Source: Streptomyces sp. A3M-1-3
GTDB taxonomy: Bacteria; Actinomycetota; Actinomycetes; Streptomycetales; Streptomycetaceae
Direction of reading: 5' to 3'
NCBI RefSeq assembly: GCF_024213665.1
Contig: NZ_JANAVP010000017.1
Coordinates: forward strand, 100,423-164,422
DNA length: 64,000 bases
Positions 17,402-27,339 of the stretch are shown piece after piece. The position numbers and the translations under genes are program-made. The notes under the pieces are model-generated. The model ran no database searches. It had not been told where the DNA came from and was given only the letters and a program-made list of their open reading frames with translations. Numbering within the stretch: the stretch's first letter is position 1; the number at the start of each line of letters is the position of its first letter.

Positions 17402-19639
17402 GTGGCCACATTCCTCTACAAACTCGGGCGGTTCGCCTTCCGGCGCCGCCGCTTCGTCGCCCTCGTGTGGGTGGCTCTGCTGGCGCTCGCCGGAGTCGGC
17501 GCGGCCTCCGCCTCGACTGCCACCTCCGGCTCCTTCTCGATACCCGGTACGGAGGCCCAGAAGGCCTTCGACCTGCTGGAACAGCGCTTCCCCGGCGCCA
17601 GCGCCGACGGCGCGACCGCCCGTGTCGTCTTCAAGGCCCCGGACGGCCAGAAGATGACCGACCCGGCCCACAAGGCCGAGGTCGAGAAGGTCGTCGCCGA
17701 CCTCAAGGCCGGCTCCGACCAGGTGGTCTCGGTCGTCGATCCGTACGCCGGCAAGGCGGTCAGCCGGGACGGTTCGACCGCGTACACCCAGGTCTCGTAC
17801 AAGGTCAGCGGCATGGAGCTGACCGAGGAGACCCGGGAGGCGCTGGGGGACGCGGGCAAGAAGGCGCAGGACGCCGGCCTCACGGTCGAGATCGGCGGTG
17901 ACGCGCTCCAGGCCGCGCCCGAGACCGGCGCCGGCGAGATCATCGGTGTCGTCGTGGCCGCGATCGTGCTCGTGATCACCTTCGGTTCGCTGGTGGCCGC
18001 CGGGCTGCCGCTGCTGACCGCGATCATCGGCGTCGGCATCGGCGTCTCCACGATCGCGGCACTGGCGAACGTCCTGGACCTGGGCTCCACCACGGCGACG
18101 CTCGCGACGATGATCGGCCTCGCGGTCGGCATCGACTACGCGCTCTTCATCGTCTCCCGCTACCGGGCCGAGCTGGCCGAGGGCCGCGAGCGCGAGGAAG
18201 CGGCCGGGCGGGCCGTTGGAACGGCCGGTTCCGCCGTTGTCTTCGCCGGACTCACCGTCGTCATCGCCCTGGTGGGCCTGGCCGTCGTCAACATTCCGAT
18301 GCTGACCAAGATGGGCGTCGCGGCGGCCGGCACGGTCGTGATCGCCGTGCTGATCGCGCTCACCCTCATCCCGGCGCTGCTCGGCTTCGCGGGCAAGAGG
18401 GTGCACGGACGCAGGGCCCGTAAGCAGCCGCTGCGGAAGACCGACGCCAAGCCCAACATGGGCACCCGCTGGGCGCGCTTCGTCCTGCGCCGGCCGGTCG
18501 CGGTGCTGCTCACCGGTGTGGTCGGGCTCGGCATCATCGCCGTACCCGCGGCCTCGCTGGAGATGGGTCTGCCGGATGACGGCTCCCAGTCGGTCTCCAC
18601 CACCCAGCGCAAGGCGTACGACCTGCTGTCCGACGGGTTCGGCCCCGGCTTCAACGGGCCGCTGCTGACGGTTGTCGATGCCACCGGCAGCGACGACGCC
18701 AAGGGCGCGGTCGACCAGGTGGTCACGACGGTCAAGGACCTCGACCAGGTCGCGGCCGTCACCCCGGCCACCTTCAACAGGGCCGGCGACACCGCTACGA
18801 TCACGATCATCCCCAAGGACCGGCCGAGTTCGGCCGGCACCGAGGATCTGGTGCACGCGATCCGCGACTCGGGCGCCGGACTCGAGAACGACACGGGCGC
18901 CGAGGTGCTGGTCACCGGCGCCACCGCGATGAACATCGACTTCTCGCAGAAGATGAACGACGCGCTGCTGCCCTACCTCGCGCTCGTCGTCGGTCTCGCC
19001 TTCCTGCTGCTGATGGTGGTCTTCCGGTCGGTCCTGGTCCCGCTGAAGGCGGCCCTCGGCTTCCTGCTCTCGGTCGTCGCCGCCCTCGGCGCGGTCGTCG
19101 CGGTCTTCCAGTGGGGCTGGCTCGGCTCGCTGTTCGGGATCGAACAGACCGGCCCGATCATGAGCATGATGCCGATCTTCATGGTGGGTGTCGTGTTCGG
19201 CCTGGCCATGGACTACGAGGTCTTCCTGGTCACGCGGATGCGGGAGGCGTACGTCCACGGCGAGCGGCCGGGGCAGGCGATCGTCACCGGCTTCCAGCAC
19301 GGGGCCCGGGTCGTCACCGCCGCGGCCGTCATCATGATCGCGGTCTTCTCCGGCTTCATCGGATCCAGCGAGCAGATGATCAAGATGATCGGCTTCGGTC
19401 TCGCGATCGCCGTGTTCTTCGACGCCTTCGTCGTCCGGATGGCCGTCGTGCCGGCGGTCCTCGCGCTGCTGGGCAGGAAGGCGTGGTGGCTGCCGCGCTG
19501 GCTGGACCTCGTGCTGCCGAACGTGGATGTGGAGGGCGAGCAGCTGCGCAAGCAGCTGACCGACGCTCCTGAAGGCGACGCTTCTGACGGCGACGCTCCT
19601 GAGGACCCGGACGAGGAGCGCGAGCTGGTGCGCGTCTGA
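17402..19639 (+). CDS. MMPL-family transporter
   Basis: A 745-residue RND-superfamily membrane transporter for hydrophobic compounds or lipids. One TM near residue 25, a first extracytoplasmic loop (about 45-165), a TM cluster (about 170-320), a second loop, then a final cluster (about 515-700). Conserved family motifs GLAVGIDYALFIVSRYR and GLAMDYEVFLVTRMRE mark the two halves. The C-terminus is acidic and cytoplasmic. GTG 17402 is the start. Probably controlled by the upstream TetR protein; an efflux role is the usual inference for TetR-MMPL pairs. Confidence 0.92.
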   Translation: MATFLYKLGRFAFRRRRFVALVWVALLALAGVGAASASTATSGSFSIPGTEAQKAFDLLEQRFPGASADGATARVVFKAPDGQKMTDPAHKAEVEKVVADLKAGSDQVVSVVDPYAGKAVSRDGSTAYTQVSYKVSGMELTEETREALGDAGKKAQDAGLTVEIGGDALQAAPETGAGEIIGVVVAAIVLVITFGSLVAAGLPLLTAIIGVGIGVSTIAALANVLDLGSTTATLATMIGLAVGIDYALFIVSRYRAELAEGREREEAAGRAVGTAGSAVVFAGLTVVIALVGLAVVNIPMLTKMGVAAAGTVVIAVLIALTLIPALLGFAGKRVHGRRARKQPLRKTDAKPNMGTRWARFVLRRPVAVLLTGVVGLGIIAVPAASLEMGLPDDGSQSVSTTQRKAYDLLSDGFGPGFNGPLLTVVDATGSDDAKGAVDQVVTTVKDLDQVAAVTPATFNRAGDTATITIIPKDRPSSAGTEDLVHAIRDSGAGLENDTGAEVLVTGATAMNIDFSQKMNDALLPYLALVVGLAFLLLMVVFRSVLVPLKAALGFLLSVVAALGAVVAVFQWGWLGSLFGIEQTGPIMSMMPIFMVGVVFGLAMDYEVFLVTRMREAYVHGERPGQAIVTGFQHGARVVTAAAVIMIAVFSGFIGSSEQMIKMIGFGLAIAVFFDAFVVRMAVVPAVLALLGRKAWWLPRWLDLVLPNVDVEGEQLRKQLTDAPEGDASDGDAPEDPDEERELVRV

Positions 19640-19679
19640 GTGCGCGTCTGAGTGCGCGCCTCAGCGCGCGCCTGAGCCT

Positions 19680-19698
19680 GCCGCCGCTTTCCGGCGGC
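19680..19698. terminator. Short hairpin after the MMPL gene
   Basis: gccgccg / cggcggc with a 5-nt loop, between the convergent MMPL and SsgA-like genes. The 40 bp before it are made of near repeats of ctgagtgcgcg that include the MMPL stop codon. Confidence 0.6.
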
Positions 19699-19717
19699 GA
19701 GGTTCAGTGGCCCGGTC

Positions 19718-20101
19718 TCACCCCCGCAGGGAGGTGCTGCCGGGCCGCTGCGCGTCCGCCACCGCGTACGTGTGGCGCAGGAAGCGGCGGAGCGCCGAGC
19801 TGTCGAACTGCACCACCGCCACGCCCTCGGGCGAGTGGAACTCGACCACCACCTGGACCCGGCCGCACGGCCAGACCCGTACGTCCCCGGTGCCGGCCGG
19901 GGAGCGCAGACCCGTTTCCAGGAGGCGGCGGGTCAGTCTCCACTCGTTCTCGGTGCCGTCGGGGGAGAGCCCGGCCGGGAAGACGATGCGTACGCTCTCG
20001 GGTTCGTCCGGATCGAAGCGCAGGGCGACGGCGACCGCTCGGTAGTAGGGGGCGTCGGTGATGATCCGGGCGCGGGCAGGGTCTTCGACGGCGGTGGGCA
20101 T
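19718..20101 (-). CDS. SsgA/SsgB-like sporulation and cell-division protein
   Basis: A 127-residue member of the actinomycete SsgA-like protein family, which helps place division septa and cell-wall synthesis in sporulating hyphae. Matches include LRFDPDEPESVRIVF, WRLTRRLLETGL, the GDVRVWPCGRVQVVVEFHS core and a C-terminal SSALRRFLRHTYAV helix. ATG 20101 is chosen because GAGGAG lies 7 nt upstream; the GTG at 20116 overlaps that site. Which SALP it is cannot be told without alignment. Confidence 0.85.
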   Translation of the reverse strand: MPTAVEDPARARIITDAPYYRAVAVALRFDPDEPESVRIVFPAGLSPDGTENEWRLTRRLLETGLRSPAGTGDVRVWPCGRVQVVVEFHSPEGVAVVQFDSSALRRFLRHTYAVADAQRPGSTSLRG

Positions 20102-20189
20102 CGGCCGGCTCCTCACATTCGCGACCTATGTCCCCTAATGTCCCATATTTTCGGGAAAGTGGCTGTTCTTATTTGTGGTGAGGTCGCTC

Positions 20190-20206
20190 TTGCAATGAGT
20201 TCGCAA
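20190..20206 (+). promoter_or_regulatory. Putative Nur (nickel repressor) box
   Basis: tTGCAA-N5-TCGCAA fits the Streptomyces Nur consensus (tTGCaa-N5-ttGCAA) with one mismatch. A possible -35/-10 pair (TTGCAA ... TATCAT, 19-nt gap) overlaps it, in the leader of the NikMN gene. The surrounding 100 bp are AT-rich for this genome. Confidence 0.65.
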
Positions 20207-20267
20207 TTGGGCACTATCATCAAACGGTTAAGCAGCTCATCAGGACCGCAGGAAGCGGAGCCCATCC

Positions 20268-21338
20268 ATGCATGTACCCGACGGATTCATCAACGCACCC
20301 GTCTCGGTGGCCGCCGGAGTCGTCGCGGCCGGTGCCGTCGCCGTCAGCCTGCGCGGCGCCCGCCGCGAGTTGGACGACAGGACCGCGCCGCTCGCCGGGC
20401 TCGTCGCCGCCTTCATCTTCGCCGTGCAGATGCTGAACTTCCCGGTCGCGGCCGGTACAAGTGGCCATCTGCTGGGCGGGGCGCTCGCCGCGATACTCGT
20501 CGGCCCGTACACCGGGGTGCTGTGTGTGTCCGTGGTCCTGCTGATGCAGGGCATCCTCTTCGCCGACGGCGGGCTCACCGCTCTCGGCGTCAACATCACG
20601 GTCATGGGCGTGGTGACGGTCGTCGTCTCGTACGCCCTGTTCCGCGGCTTGGTCACGATCCTGCCGCGCGGGCGCCACTCCGTGACCGCCGCCGCCTTCG
20701 TCGCCGCGCTGGTCTCCGTGCCGGCCTCGGCGGCCGCGTTCACTCTGCTCTACGCCGTCGGCGGCACGACCGACGTGCCGCTCGGCAAGGTGCTGACCGC
20801 GATGGTCGGCGTCCACGTCCTGATCGGCATCGGCGAGGCCCTGATCACCGCGGCGACGGTCGGCGCGGTCATCGCCGTACGCCCCGACCTCGTGTACGGC
20901 GCCCGGGGACTGGCCGCGCCGCTCAAGCTCCGCGTCGGCGGCGAACTGGTGGACGTGCCCGCCGCGGCCCCCGCTGCCGTCCCGACTGCTGTCCCGGCAG
21001 CCGCCCGCTCCACCCGCAGGGTGTGGGGCGCGGGCCTGGTCACCGCCCTGGCCCTCGCGGGATTCGTCAGCTTCTACGCCTCCGCCAACCCCGACGGCCT
21101 GGAGAAGGTCGCCGCGGACACCGGCTTCGACAAGAAGGTCGAAGAGCACGCCGCGGCCGACTCGCCGCTCGCCGACTACGGCGTCAAGGACGTCGACAAC
21201 GCCCGGCTCTCAGGCGGCCTCGCCGGCGTCATCGGCGTCGGGGTGACCGTCGTCGCGGGCAGCGGGGTCTTCTGGGCAGTCCGCCGCCGCCGTACCGAGG
21301 AGCCGGTCCGGGCAGGGGCCGCGCGGGAAACGGCCTGA
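20268..21338 (+). CDS. ECF transporter substrate-binding permease NikM fused to PDGLE (NikN) domain
   Basis: A 356-residue membrane protein that binds and translocates Ni2+ (or Co2+). It begins MHVPDGFI: Met1-His2 supply metal ligands in CbiM/NikM proteins, and the PDG variant is the nickel-type form. About seven TM segments fill residues 10-215. After a linker comes a TM, the PDGLEKVAADTGF motif of the NikN/PDGLE domain and a last TM ending in basic residues. With the putative Nur box upstream and the NikQ and NikO genes downstream, a nickel importer is the best reading; cobalt is not excluded. Confidence 0.87.
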   Translation: MHVPDGFINAPVSVAAGVVAAGAVAVSLRGARRELDDRTAPLAGLVAAFIFAVQMLNFPVAAGTSGHLLGGALAAILVGPYTGVLCVSVVLLMQGILFADGGLTALGVNITVMGVVTVVVSYALFRGLVTILPRGRHSVTAAAFVAALVSVPASAAAFTLLYAVGGTTDVPLGKVLTAMVGVHVLIGIGEALITAATVGAVIAVRPDLVYGARGLAAPLKLRVGGELVDVPAAAPAAVPTAVPAAARSTRRVWGAGLVTALALAGFVSFYASANPDGLEKVAADTGFDKKVEEHAAADSPLADYGVKDVDNARLSGGLAGVIGVGVTVVAGSGVFWAVRRRRTEEPVRAGAARETA

Positions 21339-21339
21339 C

Positions 21340-22088
21340 ATGGGCGCGGGCCACGCACACAAGCTCTACCGGCACGGCCACTCGCCGGTCCACGAGCTGC
21401 CTCCGCACTGCAAGCTCGCCGCGGTCTTCTGCTTCGTACTGGTCGTCGTGTCCACCCCGCGCGAGGCGGTGTGGGCCTTCGGCCTGTACGCGGTGCTGCT
21501 GGCGGGGGTCGCGGCGGTGGCCCGTATCCCGGCCGGCTTCCTGCTGAAGCGGCTGCTGATCGAGATCCCGTTCGTCGCCTTCGCCGTACTGATGCCGTTC
21601 GTGGCGGAGGGCGAGCGCGTGGACGTACTCGGCATGTCGCTGAGCGTCTCCGGCCTCTGGGGTGCGTGGAACATCCTCGCCAAGGGCACGCTCGGCGTCG
21701 CCGCGTCGGTGCTCCTCGCCTCGACGACCGAACTGCGCGCGCTACTGCTCGGCCTGCAACGGCTGAAGCTCCCGCCGCTGCTCGTCCAGATCGCCTCCTT
21801 CATGATCCGCTACGGCGACGTGATCAGCGACGAGATGCGCCGCATGTCGATCGCGCGCCGCTCACGCGGCTTCGAGGCACGCGGCGTACGGCAGTGGGGT
21901 GTCCTCGCCAAGACGGCGGGGGCGCTCTTCATCCGCTCGTACGAACGCGGTGAACGGGTGCACCTGGCGATGATCAGCCGGGGGTACGCGGGCACGATGC
22001 CGGTGATCGATGAGGTGACGGCCTCGCGGACGCAATGGGCGCACGCGGCCGCGCTCCCGGCGGCGGCGCTCCCCGCCTGCCTGATGGG

Positions 22089-22101
<13 letters not shown>
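21340..22101 (+). CDS. ECF transporter T component (CbiQ/NikQ)
   Basis: A 253-residue transmembrane coupling protein linking the ATPase to the metal-binding permease. About five TM segments; the coupling-helix motifs RRMSIARRSRGFEARG (Ala-Arg-Gly type) lie near residues 168-183. ATG 21340 begins 1 nt after the upstream stop, and the 3' end overlaps the ATPase gene, so the three are one operon. Confidence 0.87.
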
Positions 22102-22874
<773 letters not shown>

Positions 22875-22899
22875 ACGAGGACGTGAGGCGAGGGCGAGG

Positions 22900-23112
22900 G
22901 CGTCGCTGCTGTTGTTGACCGGCTCCACCGTCAGCGCGAAGGTGGGCATCGGCCCGAACGACTCGAAGGGCTACGGCCTCGCCGTCGCCCTCAGCGTCTC
23001 GCTGCCGCTCCTCGACCAGGAACTGGCGGCGGGCTTCGTGAGCGCGGCGCACCAGGTCTGTCCGTACTCCAACGCGACGCGCGACAACATCGACGTCTCG
23101 ATCGTGCTGAGC
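22900..23112 (+). pseudogene. OsmC/Ohr peroxidase remnant (C-terminal half)
   Basis: GSTVSAKVGIGP, then YGLAVALSVSLP and AAHQVCPYSNATRDNIDV are the C-terminal half of organic hydroperoxide resistance protein (Ohr). The second redox Cys is present (VCPYSNA), but the N-terminal half with the first catalytic Cys is missing. The frame runs on, without a stop, into the serine hydrolase gene. Confidence 0.75.
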
Positions 23113-23211
23113 TGCCCCTGCCTGCCCCTGCCCCTGGTCGCCGAGCGGTCGGCTGCCCGTTGCACCATGGAGGGACGACGCGCCACCCGGGTGCTTCAGA
23201 ACGACGTGGGA

Positions 23212-24384
23212 GTGAGTGCGCGCGTGGACGTCCAGGGCACGGTGGCGGCAGGCTTCGAGCCGGTCAGGGACGCGTTCGTACGCAACTTCGAGCAGCGCGG
23301 CGAGCGCGGCGCCGCGGTCGCCGTCTACCGGGACGGGCGCAAGGTCGTCGACCTGTGGGGCGGCACGCGCGATGTGGACGGCACCGACCCGTGGGCCGTC
23401 GACACTGCGCAGATCGTGCGGTCCGCGACGAAGGGGGTGGCGGCGGCTGTGCCGTTGCTGCTCCACCAGCGGGGGCAGCTGGACCTGGATGCGCCGGTGG
23501 GTACTTACTGGCCGGAGTTCAAGGCGGGCGGCAAGGAGCGGGCGCTCGTACGGCACCTGCTGTCGCACCGCGCGGGCGTGCCGGTGCTCGACCGGCCGCT
23601 GACGATGGCGGAGGCGGCGGACGGCGAGAGCGGGCCGCTCGCGGTCGCCGCGCAGCAGGCGGTCTGGGAGCCTGGCACGGACCACGGATACCACGCGCAG
23701 ACGTACAGCTGGCTGCTCGGCGAGCTGGTCCGCCGGGTCACCGGGCGGAGCATCGGGCGGCTGGTCGCGGAGGAGATCGCGGGCCCATTGGGGCTGGACT
23801 TCTGGATAGGTCTGCCGCCGGAGGAAGCCCACCGGGCGGGCCGTGTCGGTCCGGTCGAGGAGCCTGCGGGGGGCGCGGGGCAGCTGCGGCTGCGCCCCAA
23901 GCGGAGCGTCTCGGACGCCTACCGGGATCCGGAGTCCCTCACCCGCCGGGCGTTCGGGGCCATAGATCCACTCCCGGACGAGAACGACCCGGCGTACCGG
24001 GCCGCCGAACTGCCCGCCTCCGCGGGCATCTCGACGGCCCGCGCGCTGGCCCGTTTCTACGCCGCGACGATCGGTGAGGTCGACGGCCACCGGCTCTTCG
24101 CCCCTGCGACGCTGACGCTGGCCCGCACGGAGGAGTCCGCGGGCCCGGACCGGGTGCTGCTGCCGGCCGCAGGCCGGTGGGCGGGGCAAGGCGCGCGGCA
24201 GGTCCGGGATGGGCCCGCCCCGGCCAAGCGGCCCGCCGGCCGGTGGGTGGCCAAGCGGCGCGGCCACTTCGCGGTCGGCCCGGCCCCGGCCAGGCGGCCG
24301 CCAGGCCGGTGGTCGGTGCGCAGTCGGCTCGGGAGGGGCCCGGCCAGCTCAGCGGCCGCAGGCCGGTGGGTGTTGGGCACGTGA
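23212..24384 (+). pseudogene. Serine hydrolase (beta-lactamase/EstB family), 3' end replaced by repeats
   Basis: A class C beta-lactamase-fold esterase/peptidase. GTG 23212 starts the recognisable part; the catalytic Ser-x-x-Lys is in RSATKGVAA near residue 73, with LLSHRAGVPV near 120 and the Tyr motif HAQTYSWLLGEL near 160. Homology holds to about residue 318 (ESAGPDRVLLPA, nt 24165). After that the frame enters a GC-rich repeat array that codes for a low-complexity basic tail (AAGRWAGQG, PAGRWVAK, PPGRWSV, AAGRWVLG) to the stop at 24384. The family's last segment, with the HGG/HxG third motif, is gone, so activity is doubtful. Confidence 0.75.
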
Positions 24385-24640
24385 CCGGTCCGCGACGGGC
24401 CGGACCCGGCTATCAGGCCGGTGGGGCCGAGGTGTGGCGACGTCAGTCGTGTCGGGCGTCCGCAGGGGCCGTGATCGTGTCCGGTTTGCCAGGATTTATG
24501 GCCTGCCTGCGGTCTCCCTCGGCCGCTTGATGGCAGCTCACCTCGGATTGGGCGTTGTGGTGGCACATCAGACGGCCGTCGGTCGCTGAGCCGGGGCCGG
24601 GCCACTCCCCGGAGTGGCCGCGCTCCCACCCACCGGCCCG
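24162..24640 (+). repeat. Imperfect tandem array with GGCCGGTGG core
   Basis: Five plus-strand copies of GGCCGGTGG at 24172, 24238, 24304, 24361 and 24416 (intervals 66, 66, 57, 55), most preceded by a gcggccg(c)-type half, and one inverted copy at 24630-24638. A short hairpin gccactcc-cc-ggagtggc sits at 24601-24618. The array overwrites the 3' end of the serine hydrolase gene. Confidence 0.75.
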
Positions 24641-24912
24641 AGGCCACTGAACAGAGCCCGCGCCGCCCGAGCAGCTGATGTGCCGGGCCCCGCTCCCCGG
24701 GGCCGCCCGACACAAAGTTGCACCAGCGGGACGCGGCTCACTGTCAAGGGTGCAGCGAAGCGGAATCGCGCAGCGACGCGACGTAGGAGCGCCCTTTGCA
24801 GGGAGACGTGGCCCGCCATACTCACAAACCGGGCGGCCCCGGGTTTCCCGTCCGCCCCTCGCCCCTGGCGACCGTCACCCCCCGCGCCCCGCGCCCCGCA
24901 CCTCCGGCCAGC
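24641..24912. other. Gap without a confident gene
   Basis: GC-rich, with further hairpin-forming strings such as gggccccgctccccggggcc near 24683, but no frame with codon bias and a recognisable product. Confidence 0.5.
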
Positions 24913-25036
24913 TCAACTCACCTGCAGCATCAGGCCGATGCCCACCACCATCAGGCCCGCCGCCGCGATGCGGGGGCCGCCGAAGCGCTCCTTGAAGAAG
25001 AGCGCGCCGATCGCCGCGCCCACGATGATGCTAGTC
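24913..25036 (-). pseudogene. EamA (DMT) transporter gene, 3' fragment
   Basis: On the minus strand SIIVGAAIGALFFKERFGG, then RIAAAGLMVVGIGLML and a stop at 24913 form the last TM hairpin of an EamA/DMT-family transporter. Upstream of about 25036 the match ends abruptly. The 5' end of what is probably the same gene lies at 31634-31811, on the same strand, next to the YbaK-like gene. Confidence 0.7.
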
Positions 25037-25171
25037 AATGCCTGTTTGGACGGTAATAACTTCGCTGGTCAGACAGGGTGGACGTCGGGCCAGACGCGAA
25101 ACAGCCCCGTCCGGATGGTGGGTTCACTGGGTGCACCCGTTAGTCCCTGGCTGCGCGGATAGGCTCACCGC

Positions 25172-25504
25172 ATGACTGACTTCTTGCAGGTGTCCACAGC
25201 AACGGAGAACCGTGAGGCCGCTGTCGAGCTGGCGCAGTCGGTGGTGTCGGCTCGGTTTGCGGCAGGGGCGCAAATCGTCGGGCCTGTGATTTCTGTGTTC
25301 TGGCATGAGGGTCAGTTCGGATCGGGGGAGGAGTGGCAGATCTTGTTCAAGATCCGTGCCGACGCCTACGCCGATCTTGAAGGGCACCTGTTGAAATATC
25401 ACCCGTGGAAGAACCCAGAGGTCTCGGCAGTGCCGATCGTGTCCGGGTCCGCTGCCTACCTGCGCTGGGTGCAGACGACAACCGCACCGGACGCTTCGGG
25501 CTGA
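25172..25504 (+). CDS. CutA-like divalent cation tolerance protein
   Basis: A 110-residue CutA1-type trimeric ferredoxin-fold protein. Family features: VSTATENREAAVELAQSVV, then RFAAGAQIVGPVISVFWH (the usual Cys before AQ is Gly here), EEWQILFKIRADAYADLE and the end IVSGSAAYLRWV. The typical HPYExPEI motif reads HPWKNPEV. ATG 25172. It ends 4 bp from the convergent XRE/TPR gene and is the leftmost cargo gene of the integrated element. Confidence 0.82.
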   Translation: MTDFLQVSTATENREAAVELAQSVVSARFAAGAQIVGPVISVFWHEGQFGSGEEWQILFKIRADAYADLEGHLLKYHPWKNPEVSAVPIVSGSAAYLRWVQTTTAPDASG

Positions 25505-25508
25505 CGCG

Positions 25509-26846
25509 TCAGACTCCAGCCAGTTCCAGGACTTCGGCCACTGCCGGGAGCTCACGATGAGTGCTGAGCTGCCGCAGCGTCGGCTCGATCCGTTCGCGCG
25601 GGCGCACCGATGCGACACCGGCCGACAGTTCCAGGACACGGCCGGTGACGGCGGCTGCCTGCTCGACCTCTCCGGCGGACAAGTAGGAGTCGGCCAGCCA
25701 CGACAGGTAAAGGCTCTTGTCGCGAGCATGGGCGTCGTCGTACTGGGACAAGGCGTCTTCCAGCACAGGCACGGCGCGGAGCGGGCGACGTAGTTCGGTC
25801 CAGCATCGGCCGGTCATGATCTTCAGCTCGTTGCGGTCCACCCATGAGACCCAATCCGGCTGCGGGGTTCCGTCGTCTTCGCTGAGCGCGGTCTCGGCGG
25901 CGTTCAGCGCTCGCTCGGTCTCGTTGGCGTGCCCCGCAACGGCGTAGGCCCAAGCCAGCCGCTCGTACAGCAACGCCCGGACACCGCGCGGGGCGTCGGG
26001 TCCTGCGGTGCGGCATGACTTGATGGCAATCTCTATGCCCGCCTGCCGGTCACCGTTGGATTTCTGGTAGGCGAGGAAGGCGAGAGCGTTGCCCGCGAGT
26101 GCGGCGTCTCCCGCGTCAGTTGCGGCCTGGTAGCTCGCCTCGTACAGGCTGGTTGCGTCGGCGTGCTTCCCTCCGTCGAACGCGGCCCAGCCCGCTTGCT
26201 GCGCCTGTTCAGCCAGTACGGAGAGCAGGGCGCGCCCTGTCTCCTCCGCGTAGCTGGCCTCTCGGAGCAGACCCTTCGTGGCTTGGTATTCGCCAAGATA
26301 GACGTGGTACGTGTCGCCCCCGCCCAGGACGTCGTCCAGGCGGCGCAGGCGTGCTGTTCGCTTACGAAGTTGCTCGGGGATGCGGGGGCCGATCCGGCGA
26401 TCCGTCTTGATCTTGTCGACTTCGGGCAGGCCGACCGCCAATCCGGCCCCTGCCGATGCCCTGAAAAACTCCCTGCGCCGCACTCTGGCGTCTCCCTCTC
26501 CGTTCGTGGCGATGCTGCGCGCGGGCGCGGTGGGGCGATGACTGGACGGCTCGGACGTCTCCCACTCGCGGGGAGAAAGACCGAGCATGTGCCCTGGGAT
26601 ACGCAAGGCATCAGCAATCCTCGCGATCTTTTCGAACGTGGTGACGCTGCCACAGCCACGCGCCAGGGCACCTACGCGCTCCGGCTTGATGTCACACTCA
26701 GCCGCAATCTTCGAGTCGCTGATCTCGGCTTCACTGCGGGCAAGGCGGAATACCGTGCCGAAGTCGTGTGCCGTGATTGCGGCTCTGACGTCCGCGCGGT
26801 TCAGGAGATCGCGTGGAAGCGCGGTCGGCGGTTCGTATGCGGCCAT
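25509..26846 (-). CDS. XRE-type regulator with TPR-like C-terminal region
   Basis: A 445-residue protein. N-terminal HTH at about residues 25-90 (DFGTVFRLARSEAEIS, then KIAAECDIKPERVGALARG). The middle holds RVRRREFFRASAGAGLAVGL, a Tat-signal-like string common in this Streptomyces family although the protein should be cytoplasmic. From about residue 195 to the end there are tetratricopeptide-like helical pairs (YEASYQAATDAGDAALAGNA; ERLAWAYAVAGHANETERA). It faces three small plus-strand genes across a 184-bp gap, an arrangement seen repeatedly in Streptomyces; its targets are unknown. Confidence 0.85.
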   Translation of the reverse strand: MAAYEPPTALPRDLLNRADVRAAITAHDFGTVFRLARSEAEISDSKIAAECDIKPERVGALARGCGSVTTFEKIARIADALRIPGHMLGLSPREWETSEPSSHRPTAPARSIATNGEGDARVRRREFFRASAGAGLAVGLPEVDKIKTDRRIGPRIPEQLRKRTARLRRLDDVLGGGDTYHVYLGEYQATKGLLREASYAEETGRALLSVLAEQAQQAGWAAFDGGKHADATSLYEASYQAATDAGDAALAGNALAFLAYQKSNGDRQAGIEIAIKSCRTAGPDAPRGVRALLYERLAWAYAVAGHANETERALNAAETALSEDDGTPQPDWVSWVDRNELKIMTGRCWTELRRPLRAVPVLEDALSQYDDAHARDKSLYLSWLADSYLSAGEVEQAAAVTGRVLELSAGVASVRPRERIEPTLRQLSTHRELPAVAEVLELAGV

Positions 26847-27030
26847 AAGGTACCCCGTTGCGCCTGCCGGTGACAGTGTGTCGCGCTGGTCTGGAAGTCA
26901 GCCTACCCATGATGGGGATACCCACGGATGGGAAGTCAGTTCCGTTATCCAGCAGGAGGGTTGGGAGATCAGACCCCCGCGACCGCTGACACGGCCCGGG
27001 GGCGTGGCCAACGTTGATTGGAGCGTCGAC

Positions 27031-27339
27031 ATGTCGCACTGTATCTCCCGGATCTTCGTGGCGTTCTTGCGCCTGTTACTGTCTGCGCCGGGCCGTCACA
27101 GGTCGGCCGGCTCGCCTCCCGCGGCACCCTCTGAGGGCATCCCGACGGAGCCCCTGCCGCGCCTCCCCCGGCCTGTTCTCCGGGGTGAGGACATCGGGCT
27201 TGTCCGCCCTTACCTCGTTGCGCACGAGCAGCGCCAGGAGGAGCGACGGCAGCGGACGCCGCGCCGGGCGTTGTGGCTGGCCGTGCACGGTATCGACGTC
27301 GGCCCCCGGCTCATTCACGGCGTGGAGGTTGTCGCGTGA
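27031..27339 (+). CDS. Small hypothetical protein linked to XRE/TPR regulators
   Basis: 102 residues; ATG 27031 has GGAG about 7 nt upstream, and the longer frame to 26587 is antisense shadow. N-terminal hydrophobic/basic helix (ISRIFVAFLRLLLSAPGRHR), Pro-rich middle, then DIGLVRPYLVAHEQRQ and a C-terminal GIDVGPRLIHG. Proteins of this shape are common beside XRE/TPR regulators in Streptomyces; no function is known. Stop and next start overlap (TGATG). Confidence 0.7.
   Translation: MSHCISRIFVAFLRLLLSAPGRHRSAGSPPAAPSEGIPTEPLPRLPRPVLRGEDIGLVRPYLVAHEQRQEERRQRTPRRALWLAVHGIDVGPRLIHGVEVVA

Noticed and set aside
17258..19300. 680-codon minus-strand frame opposite the MMPL gene
   Set aside because: His/Asp/Arg-rich shadow; the plus strand has clear MMPL motifs along the whole length.
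20102..20267. Cobalamin riboswitch ahead of the ECF metal transporter
   Set aside because: The leader is only about 150 nt and shows no B12-box-like conserved core; a Nur box explains the region better.
24162..24640. Repeat array as a CRISPR
   Set aside because: Intervals vary (55-66), the conserved core is only about 9-20 bp, the between-unit sequence is itself related, and no cas gene is present.
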